Assembly (NCBI GenBank): GCA_944373145.1
Contig: CALWAL010000001.1
Span: forward strand, 128,105 to 192,104
Source of the DNA: an uncultured Bacilli bacterium
Lineage (GTDB): Bacteria > Bacillota_I > Bacilli_A > RF39 > UBA660
Direction: 5' to 3'
DNA length: 64,000 nt
A program made the position numbers and the translations under genes. The stretch's first letter is position 1. Each line of letters begins with the position of its first letter. The notes under the pieces were generated by a model that made no database searches, was not told the origin of the DNA, and was given only the letters and a program-made list of their open reading frames with translations. Below are positions 1 to 6,820 of the stretch, piece by piece.

Positions 1-80
1 TTTGCAAATTGATTTATAGAAATATTTTCTTCTTCACAAAAATTAGTTATTTTCCTTGATAAAGCCTCTCTTATTTTCAT
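1..80 (-). CDS. Partial XRE-type (HTH) transcriptional regulator, N-terminus only
   Basis: The start of a minus-strand gene runs off the left edge; about 26 codons are visible. The ATG at 80 follows a good Shine-Dalgarno site (AGGTGG, 3 nt before the ATG). The residues read MKIREALSRKITNFCEEEN then ISINQFA, which resembles helix 1 and the start of helix 2 in Cro/CI-type HTH regulators (typical pattern ..ICkekgiSin.lA). Function is inferred from this short segment only. It lies downstream of, and on the same strand as, the holin/RHS island and could be its regulator or an unrelated neighbour. Confidence 0.45.
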   Translation of the reverse strand, partial: MKIREALSRKITNFCEEENISINQFA

Positions 81-463
81 ACTACCACCTACTATTATTA
101 TTTTATAAACAATCTTGTTAAAAACATTAACGGTGTAAGATTAATTTAACAGTACAAAATTTATTAGGTGATAAAATTTATTTAATTAAATATCTTTAAC
201 TAAAACCACAAGTCATCAATCTTGCAATTTAACTTTTCTATATGAAAATTAATAGAGTTTTTCATATAACCAAATTTATTTTTTATTATACATCCCTCTT
301 AACCCTTAAAATTTTTTGATTTTACGAGTGACACTATATCGTGAATTATTTTTTCCAGAAGATTTTCAAATAATTCATCATAATAAAATATTTGCGTTCC
401 CTATTCATCTATATAACCAATATTAATTAATTCAATCGTTAAAATGTTATATTTTTCTACAAT
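81..463. other. Gene-poor stretch with at most a degraded reading frame
   Basis: No intact gene is visible. On the minus strand between about 467 and 300 there is a mostly open frame interrupted by one in-frame TAG (near 399), containing FYYDELFENLLEKI. It lies beyond a strong terminator and has no start or ribosome site, so it is at most a relic. The rest is AT-rich spacer. Confidence 0.4.
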
Positions 464-494
464 AAAAAAAGACGATATTGTTTTTATCATCTTT
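464..494 (-). terminator. Rho-independent terminator after the endolysin fragment
   Basis: Inverted repeat AAAGACGATA (468-477) / TATCATCTTT (485-494), with one G-U pair when read on the minus strand. A run of seven T follows on the minus strand. It sits directly downstream of the stop codon at 506 and closes the holin/endolysin operon. Confidence 0.75.
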
Positions 495-505
495 ATCACT
501 TTGCT

Positions 506-781
506 TTATTTTTTATTAATGTATAAATCTGATACATCATTATCATGTAATGTCATAATAGTCATATAATCAATTGTTCCATCAGCATATTCTACTTTAT
601 TTAAACTCTCTAACCATATGCCATTACAATTACTATATTTTCTTTTTATTTTACCAGTAAACGGAGCTTTTAAATATTTTAGTTTTGATATATCAATAGC
701 TAAATCACCATTATGAGAAAAATTGCTATTCATATTTTGACTAATATATAAAACATCTACATTAAGTATAGCTTTCTCCAT
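506..781 (-). CDS. Truncated M23-type phage endolysin (peptidase N-terminal half)
   Basis: A 91-residue protein with ATG at 781 after AGGAG. Residues about 21-45 (FSHNGDLAIDISK...APFTGKI) match the first half of an M23/LytM zinc peptidase, with a candidate zinc-ligand pair H and D (Hx6D). The second half, which should carry the HxH ligand motif, is absent: the frame ends at DLYINKK and runs straight into a terminator. Family members would cleave peptidoglycan cross-links; this copy should be inactive unless another protein completes it. It overlaps the holin gene by 20 nt. Fragments of the same gene occur at 2611-2740 and 4753-4885. Confidence 0.6.
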   Translation of the reverse strand: MEKAILNVDVLYISQNMNSNFSHNGDLAIDISKLKYLKAPFTGKIKRKYSNCNGIWLESLNKVEYADGTIDYMTIMTLHDNDVSDLYINKK

Positions 782-974
782 TTAACTTCTCCTGTATTAA
801 ATTTAAAACTGCACTTATTCCCATAGCAATCGCACCTACCATCATAGATTTAACTAGATCAAAATTAGATAAATCTGTAGTTGGTAAAACAACAATGATG
901 CTTGCGATGAAGCCTTCTATAAATGTTTTAAGCACTTTGCCAAGTAACTTGTCGTTCAATATTTTCTTTAACAT
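762..974 (-). CDS. Small holin-like membrane protein
   Basis: A 70-residue protein with a near-perfect ribosome site (AAAGGAGGT) before the ATG at 974. It has two hydrophobic segments (about residues 18-32 and 44-60), short charged ends and the position of a phage holin directly upstream of an endolysin, which it overlaps. Holins make membrane lesions that let endolysin reach the wall; in TcdE-like systems they release toxins instead. I assign the role by size, topology and neighbours, not by a diagnostic motif. This is the only copy in the island; the repeated blocks at 2611 and 4753 lack it. Confidence 0.55.
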   Translation of the reverse strand: MLKKILNDKLLGKVLKTFIEGFIASIIVVLPTTDLSNFDLVKSMMVGAIAMGISAVLNLIQEKLNGESYT

Positions 975-1269
975 CTTCTACCTCCTTTAACTCACTAGGT
1001 AATTTATATAATTCATCAACCATATTTTTAGCAAATATATCACCTTCAAAGTGTTGATAATTCCTATAAATTTCACTAATATTATCTTTCATATAATTAG
1101 GACAGTATCCTAATTCCATATATTTTTCATATATTCTAATAATTTCATTTTTTAGTAATGCTTTTAAACCATTCTTTAAACTCATATAACCTTTTAACAT
1201 ATAAGCTACACTAGAACTTATAATTGTAAAAAGAATTTCTAACCAATACTTTAAAATAAACTCAATCAT
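928..1269 (-). CDS. Phage-type one-TM accessory lysis protein (full-length copy)
   Basis: A 113-residue protein with ATG at 1269 after AAGGAGATG. A single N-terminal membrane helix (about residues 7-27) is followed by a charged cytoplasmic or external helix region containing IRIYEKYMELGYCPNYMKDN. Its 3' end overlaps the holin gene by 47 nt in another frame, typical of phage lysis cassettes. The first 80 residues are repeated almost perfectly at 2733-2990 and 4875-5132, where the C-terminal third is lost. The exact role is unknown; proteins of this kind are often annotated as holin-like or minor structural phage proteins. Confidence 0.5.
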   Translation of the reverse strand: MIEFILKYWLEILFTIISSSVAYMLKGYMSLKNGLKALLKNEIIRIYEKYMELGYCPNYMKDNISEIYRNYQHFEGDIFAKNMVDELYKLPSELKEVEDVKENIERQVTWQSA

Positions 1270-1382
1270 ATATTTTACATCTCCTTACAAAAGAAAAAAA
1301 GAGAATCTTTAATCTCTTTTTCACTTTATTTTACTTTGCTGTCTAGAATTCTATAAATTGATAATTCTAAACATTATAATAT

Positions 1383-2135
1383 TTAGTATGTCTTATCATA
1401 ATCTGGATACTCAACTGTTAAATTCGATAAATTTAATTCTTTTTTTATATCATTTATTTCTTGTTTAGTATATGGTCCATACTTTTCACGCGTATATGTA
1501 TCAATATACCAATAATTTATTTTTCCTATTTCCGACTCATAATCCGGATTATCTTCTCCAATATATAATTTTTCGCTAACTTTTTGTTCAGCAAATATAT
1601 AACGTTCATCATATTCTACTTTAATAACTTTATTAGGTATAATATATTTCATGGTATCATATTCTTTATACAGTAAATAATTACATGATATAACATACCC
1701 ACCAACACTACCTTCATACATTACAATATCAAATATCAAATAATATACATCTTCATATCTTGTAACTGTTTGATTTTTTATTAATTCTTCCGGTGTTTCT
1801 AAAACTAACCTTTTTGATTCAACCATTTTTTCGAACAATAATTCTGATTTTATTAATAATTTTACTTTTTTCCTTTCTAATGCATCAATAATAAAATAAT
1901 CCTCTTCTGGAGTTTTTAAATAAATATACCTATCGTTAAATGCTAACTTTTCAATACTATTACCAGTCATACTTATTAATCTTATATTAACAATATCAAT
2001 TGGTCTAAATTCTAAATTGTAACCATTAATGATTCGATAATCTCCATATCCATCATTGCAACCGCTCACTAAAACAATTAAAATTAATAAAATTATAAGA
2101 TTTTTTTTAGACATATTGATGCCCCCTATATACAT
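1383..2135 (-). CDS. Lipoprotein, putative immunity protein for the adjacent RHS tail (DUF3997-like C-terminus)
   Basis: A 250-residue protein. A lipoprotein signal is clear: basic MSKKN, hydrophobic core and lipobox LVSGC at about residues 22-26, so it should be anchored outside the membrane. The translation probably starts at the second methionine (MSKKN). Near the C-terminus NYWYIDTYTREKYGPYTK resembles the YWxIDTxxxxxYGP segment I recall from the DUF3997 family; this is from memory. It starts 7 bp after the RHS tail remnant at 2142-2610, the usual order toxin then immunity. Immunity function is inferred from position. Confidence 0.5.
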   Translation of the reverse strand: MYIGGINMSKKNLIILLILIVLVSGCNDGYGDYRIINGYNLEFRPIDIVNIRLISMTGNSIEKLAFNDRYIYLKTPEEDYFIIDALERKKVKLLIKSELLFEKMVESKRLVLETPEELIKNQTVTRYEDVYYLIFDIVMYEGSVGGYVISCNYLLYKEYDTMKYIIPNKVIKVEYDERYIFAEQKVSEKLYIGEDNPDYESEIGKINYWYIDTYTREKYGPYTKQEINDIKKELNLSNLTVEYPDYDKTY

Positions 2136-2141
2136 ATCAAA

Positions 2142-2610
2142 TTAACAATTACCAATCCAATAATTGTACTCTATATTAATGAAAATTTCATAGTTATTTA
2201 TTGCGGTACCTTCATAATAATTAGCTATGTTATTTATTATATCCACCATTCCATACTCGTTACTATGAGCGAAATCATATATATCATAAATTGTCACATT
2301 TAATTTTCCCATACCATTCGTTACTACACCATCTATTGTTATAGTTGAGCCATGAATCACGGTCGGTATTAAACTCAAAATATTCACTCTCAATAGTTAT
2401 TTTCCCTTGTTTTCATTTTACTGATTGGCAAACTTTATTTTTAAAATCACTATCTTTTATACTAATAATATCATTTTGTAGATTTTTAACATAATAATAT
2501 ATATTATTGTTATATTTTATTCCTAACAAATCTTCAACTGAATTACGAATATAGTATATCACATTATTATTTCTTTCTTCAAATATAATTGATGTTCCAT
2601 TAGCATACAT
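2142..2610 (-). pseudogene. RHS-repeat protein tail remnant A (core stub plus frameshifted C-terminal domain)
   Basis: Two reading frames form one broken RHS tail. From 2610 to 2413 the product contains NGTSIIFEERNNNVIYY and YYYVKNLQNDIIS, the YD-repeat text that normally leads into the RHS core. It then leaves the core (SDFKNKVCQSVK) and stops. From 2393 to 2142 another frame encodes a C-terminal segment with LNVTIYDIYDFAHSNEYG and a closing NNYEIFINI, resembling the last domain of some polymorphic toxins. There is no upstream RHS gene. The first residues (MYA) derive from the fused endolysin fragment. Confidence 0.6.
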
Positions 2611-2990
2611 TACCTTTTATGAACTCTCTTACAATTAATATATTTTCTTTTTATTTTACCTGTAAATAGATATTTCAAATATTTTAGTTTTGATAATCTC
2701 TATTATGGGAATAACAATCATTCATATTCTTACTAATATATAATATTTTTAGTAAATATATCACCTTCAAAGTGTTGATAATTCCTGTAAATTTCACTAA
2801 TATTATCTTTCATATAATTAGGACAGTATCCTAATTCCATATATTTTTCATATATTCTAATAATTTCATTTTTTAGTAATGCTTTTAAGCCATTTTTTAA
2901 ACTCATATAACCTTTTAGCATGTAAGCTACACTAGAACTTATAATTGTAAAAAGAATTTCTAACCAATACTTTAAAATAAACTCAATCAT
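2611..2990 (-). repeat. Direct repeat, truncated holin/endolysin block (copy 2)
   Basis: This 380-bp block has the same length and layout as 4753-5132. Read on the minus strand it holds the first 80 codons of the accessory lysis gene, then a jump into the middle of the endolysin gene, then a join to RHS sequence. Compared with the full block at 506-1269, the holin gene and the lysis-gene C-terminus are deleted. The endolysin part keeps the segment around 620-690 with small internal deletions. Confidence 0.8.
2733..2990 (-). pseudogene. Truncated copy 2 of the one-TM accessory lysis gene
   Basis: An 85-codon frame whose first 79 residues match the product of 928-1269 apart from one change near the end (FTKN for FAKN). 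It then reads NIIY and stops, because the sequence switches to endolysin DNA at about 2735-2745. It keeps a strong ribosome site (GGAGGTGAT) and the membrane helix, so a short membrane peptide could still be made. I class it as a duplicated, truncated gene. Confidence 0.7.
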
Positions 2991-3043
2991 AAATTATCAC
3001 CTCCATTTAGACGAAAAGAAAAAGAGAAAAATATTCTCTTTTA

Positions 3044-3637
3044 TTATTCATTAACTTGTTGCTTTTTTATTTTTTTCCAGTTCGAATAAGTAATATAGAT
3101 CAACACTAAATCGACAATTCCAAAAATCAAAAATAATATGTATAAATTACTTTTATTTTCTATATAGTATCCAAAATCATGTTTAATCTCCACTACTTCA
3201 TCTTTTAAAGCAATATCTGTTTCTATAAATAAAATGCTATCTTTATACATAGAAACAACTTTATAATAATCTCCAATGGTATACACTTCTGCGTAATTTA
3301 TGCCAGAATACTGAAGACCATCACCATGTTTTCTATTTTCATTGTCTTCTACTTTTTCTTTTATTTCCTGATAAATATTACGTCTGATTTCGTTATTAGA
3401 AATTATTAAGTAATTAATATGATATGGACAATTATCGGTTTCATAATAAATTTCTATATCTTTATCATCACTACTCCTATCAATAATCGTACATCCTTTA
3501 CTTTCTATATATTCAACAAAGTGTTCTTCTGTTATTTGGCTTGCAGAAATTATTCCATACAAAGAAAGAGCAAACATACAACATAAATAAAAAATAACAG
3601 CCTCTATAATAAAGAAGATTTTAAATTTCTTTTTCAT
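3044..3637 (-). CDS. Two-TM membrane protein, putative immunity protein of RHS tail B
   Basis: A 197-residue protein with ATG at 3637 after GGAGGG. One membrane helix lies at residues about 6-32 and another at about 165-188, bracketing a 130-residue domain that probably faces outside, with two cysteines (CTII and NCPYHI). The C-terminus is basic. It lies directly downstream of RHS tail B (3719-4752) and upstream of a holin block, the same relative position as the lipoprotein gene has to tail A. No family is recognised; immunity is inferred from position and topology. Confidence 0.45.
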   Translation of the reverse strand: MKKKFKIFFIIEAVIFYLCCMFALSLYGIISASQITEEHFVEYIESKGCTIIDRSSDDKDIEIYYETDNCPYHINYLIISNNEIRRNIYQEIKEKVEDNENRKHGDGLQYSGINYAEVYTIGDYYKVVSMYKDSILFIETDIALKDEVVEIKHDFGYYIENKSNLYILFLIFGIVDLVLIYITYSNWKKIKKQQVNE

Positions 3638-3718
3638 ATTTCCCTCCTAATTATATTAACTTATAACAGTTTAATCAAATTAAAACAAATTAAATATATA
3701 ATTTCAATATACTTTTTC

Positions 3719-4752
3719 CTACCAGAAAATTTTTTCAAACCCAAGTCTTATATTAGCCAAAAATGTTTCAACACCTGTTCCAAAATCAAGATATATTCCT
3801 TTATCTTCTTGATATCTCACTGGGCCAAAGTACCACTCTTGCTCAATTATTTCATCATATCCTAATGATTCTCCAGTTGTACAATTAATTTGTGTTTTCC
3901 TTCTTCGCTCACTTCCAATTATAAATACAACTGAAGCAGTTACAACATTATAGCATTTCATTTTTTCATCATACAATTCGTATTCTTGATTTAATCCAAG
4001 ACCAAAACTAGCTTTAATTCCAAGTCCTTCAACACCGAGTTTACCATTCAAACCAACTTGATATGTGATTTTACTATGCAAGTACAGTTCTTCTTTTATC
4101 TTATCTTTTCTATTATCTTTCTTACTATTTTTTGTTTTAGATGTTGTAACAGGGGGAGGACATACTCTATCTTCGGGATTTTCTGGCATATTAAAATATT
4201 CAAATTTTTGTGTCGTTGCTTTCTTATATGTACGTTTTACTATCTCAATAAAGCACCTCTGTATTGTCAAATAATACGCAATACTTCGGCCGTCAATATC
4301 TAAATTAGAAATAGGATAATTATTGCAATAAGAATATAAATTGTAAGACATTATATCCCCATTAGCACCTATAATACAATCAGCATTCAAAAATCTTTTA
4401 AATACGTGACTATAATATCTACTATTTAAATAATATAAATTAGTTTCCATATCATAATAATAACTTCTATATCTAAATGGATTAATCATTCCTATGTTGG
4501 TACTACCAGTTATAATATTTCCATTGCTATCAGTAATAGATGACACATTGCCCCAACTATCATATTTATAATTTACTATTAAATTACAATTACTATCCAA
4601 TATTCCTATAATATCTTTTGTATATTTTTAACATAATAGTACACATCATTGTTATATTTAAAACCTATCAAATCGTCTATACTATTACGTATTTAGTATA
4701 TCACATTATTATTTGTTTTTTCAAATATAATTGATGTTCTATCAGCATACAT
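3719..4752 (-). pseudogene. RHS-repeat protein tail remnant B with core and C-terminal toxin-like domain
   Basis: Reading from 4752, the frame gives YADRTSIIFEKTNNNVIY, an in-frame TAA, IRNSIDDLIGFKYNN and YYYVKNIQK. A one-base deletion at about 4619 then shifts the frame to DIIGILDSNCNL. From 4600 the frame is open for 293 codons. It has the RHS core signature (NPFRYRSYYYDMETNLYYLN, then SRYY and RFLNADCII) at residues about 40-75, followed by a variable domain of about 190 residues with the glycine-rich GLNGKLGVEGLGIKASFGL. No catalytic motif is recognised in that domain. The open part may be translated from an internal start, but the protein lacks the RHS shell. Confidence 0.65.
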
Positions 4753-5132
4753 TACCTTTTATGAACTCTCTTACAATTACTATATTTTCTTTTTATTTTA
4801 CCTGTAAATAGAGATTTTAAATATTTTAGTTTTAATAATCTATATTACGAGAATAACCACAATTCATATTCTTACTAATATATAATATTTTTAGCAAATA
4901 TATCACCTTCAAAGTGTTGATAATTCCTATAAATTTCACTAATATTATCTTTCATATAATTAGGACAGTATCCTAATTCCATATATTTTTCATATATTCT
5001 AATAATTTCATTTTTTAGTAATGCTTTTAAACCATTCTTTAAACTCATATAACCTTTTAACATATAAGCTACACTAGAACTTATAATTGTAAAAAGTATC
5101 TCTAACCAATATTTTAATATAAATTCAATCAT
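4753..5132 (-). repeat. Direct repeat, truncated holin/endolysin block (copy 3)
   Basis: This is the same 380-bp layout as 2611-2990, offset by 2142 bp: accessory lysis gene codons 1-80, a join to the interior of the endolysin gene, then a join to RHS text. The homology continues into the RHS stub to about 4602. The junction between endolysin and RHS falls at a short shared motif (ATGCTRATRGAACA), where endolysin reads YADGT and RHS reads NGTSII. Confidence 0.8.
4875..5132 (-). pseudogene. Truncated copy 3 of the one-TM accessory lysis gene
   Basis: An 85-codon frame identical to residues 1-80 of the full-length protein from 928-1269, then NIIY and a stop caused by the switch to endolysin sequence. 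It has an AGGAGG-type ribosome site before the ATG at 5132. Codon-level differences from copies 1 and 2 are few, so the duplications are recent or kept alike by gene conversion. Confidence 0.7.
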
Positions 5133-5194
5133 ATGTTTTACCTCCTGTATAAAAAGAAAAAAGAGATTTTTTTAAAGATTCTAAAAAAATCTCT

Positions 5195-5683
5195 CTACAA
5201 CTGTTTCATTAAATCAATTTGTCCGATATCAATAATTTTGCTGTTTGCTGAAGTTTTTAAAGTTATGATTTTCGCATCATTTGTTAAATATCCATACAAA
5301 ATATCACCATAATTTAAACTAACGTGATACTTTCCATATATTTCTTCAAACATTTTTAAATCCCAATCTATATAATTCATATTATAATTATATTTAATAG
5401 GTTTAAAATTTTTTTGTATACAACCATTTGCCATTTTCTGAGAATACGCCAATAGAATTAATCGTTCCATAATCACAATTGGTTACTACATATTTATCAT
5501 TATCTTTATATAAAAAAATGTTCCATTGTCATACAAAGGTCTACCATATTTAGTCCGCCCTATACTATATGTTTCACCAATTAAATCACCATAATGTTTA
5601 TATCTATAGTAATGAAATATATTAATTGAACAAATAACTACAATACAGATAACTAATAAAATGCAAATTAATCTTTTTTTCAT
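5195..5683 (-). pseudogene. Frameshifted small membrane/secreted protein, possible orphan immunity gene C
   Basis: From 5683 a signal-anchor (MKKRLICILLVICIVVICS) leads into HYGDLIGETYSIGRTKYGRP and NGTFFYIK, where the frame breaks. Restoring one A there continues DNDKYVVTNCDYG, SIGVFSENGKWLYTKK, and a second slip in an A/T run restores the final frame (NMNYIDWDLKMFEEIYGKY to the stop at 5195). Both breaks are at homopolymers (about 5511-5517 and 5409-5416), so sequencing error is an alternative. Its place upstream of holin block 3 mirrors the other putative immunity genes. Confidence 0.55.
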
Positions 5684-5937
5684 TTTACACCTACCTCTAA
5701 ATATGATCTACTTCTAATGTATACGGATTATCTTTTATTCATAGAAAAAAACATAGAGGCGATGACATAAGCAATAATAATTTAACTACTATATTGTATT
5801 TTTCTTTAATTGTTTTACTTCTAAATTTATTGGGCAAAAGATGAATTTTATCATATTTAGTATATAATCTTTGCAATTATACTGCATCAGATTTATATCA
5901 CTTTTTATTAAATAAAAATAAGATTGATAATTTTTAC

Positions 5938-6546
5938 TCACCAACAATATAAATAGAGAATCCAAAATTTTTTAAAACCGTATTTTTCTTTTAACAATTT
6001 TTTATTTTCAACTGTCTTACCAACCAAAATATTAGGATTCTTTGATATTAATAAATTTTCTAATTCTGATGCTATTTTTTCATTAGATAAATTACTTTGT
6101 GGATGATAAAGATAAATTTTATAACAGGCTTTTTTAGTTAATAAAAATAAACATTTTACAACCCCTCCATATTTTTCAAGACGAGTTTTCTTATGCATCA
6201 ATAGTATTTCATCATATGAACAAATTTCAACATTATTTCCAATTAAAAAAGCTAAGTTTTCAGTAAATATTAAAATTTCTTTTCCTTTAGTTTGGAAAAT
6301 GACTTTATTAAGTTCATCTTTATAAAATTTACCGTTCTTCTCAAATAGGGTATCAATTTCTTTTTTATCCTTCAAAACAGAAATACTTTTAAATATTAAA
6401 TACACTAAAACAATTACTTTAAGCGAAAATGGTATATCATGTGTAAGATCTATTTTTTGAGGAAGTACAAATAATAAAGGTACTAAGATCAGTAATGAAA
6501 ATATTGGTTTTAAATAATACACCCATAAAAGTTTTTTTAAATTCAT
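5938..6546 (-). CDS. Membrane protein with two N-terminal helices and a PH/GRAM-like soluble domain
   Basis: A 202-residue protein. Hydrophobic segments lie at about residues 14-29 and 41-58. The soluble remainder contains FQTKGKEILIFTENLAF and YDEILLMHKK, alternating strands that resemble the PH-like domain of YcxB/YcxB-like proteins (a fold impression only). The visible stop follows FWILYLYCW, so the end may have been altered. No function is assigned. It is the right-hand boundary of the accessory island: the next gene leftwards is the broken cassette C and the next rightwards is a core-type gene. Confidence 0.45.
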   Translation of the reverse strand: MNLKKLLWVYYLKPIFSLLILVPLLFVLPQKIDLTHDIPFSLKVIVLVYLIFKSISVLKDKKEIDTLFEKNGKFYKDELNKVIFQTKGKEILIFTENLAFLIGNNVEICSYDEILLMHKKTRLEKYGGVVKCLFLLTKKACYKIYLYHPQSNLSNEKIASELENLLISKNPNILVGKTVENKKLLKEKYGFKKFWILYLYCW

Positions 6547-6796
6547 ACTAACACCCTAAATTGATTCTTTCTATATGTATTTTATCATAAACACAAATGT
6601 TAACTAAAATTAAAATACATATAAAATTCATTGTTTAGATGAAATAATCAAACAACAGTACATTTTCCATTAATGATGCAAAACGTTAAAAATTTTTTCG
6701 GTAATATTCTTACAAAATTTGACATATTCAATTATTTTTAATGATATTTATTATTTTATAATTAAGTTTTATTACTTACATATTATCATAGCAAAT

Positions 6797-6820
6797 AAAA
6801 AAAAGCAAAAAGCTCTTTTA
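6797..6820 (-). terminator. Terminator after the PGM-like gene
   Basis: On the minus strand AAAAGAGC-loop-GCTTTTTTTT (one G-U pair) overlaps the stop codon at 6818 and ends in an eight-T run. Confidence 0.6.

Noticed and set aside
4058..4303. Two plus-strand frames of 69-81 codons
   Set aside because: They are antisense shadows of RHS tail B, hydrophobic only because of the AT-rich complement, and have no ribosome site.
5684..5937. A 46-codon TTG-initiated minus-strand frame containing KFRSKTIKEKYNIVVKLLLL
   Set aside because: No ribosome site and a stop in the middle of the hydrophobic segment; at most a relic of a membrane protein gene.
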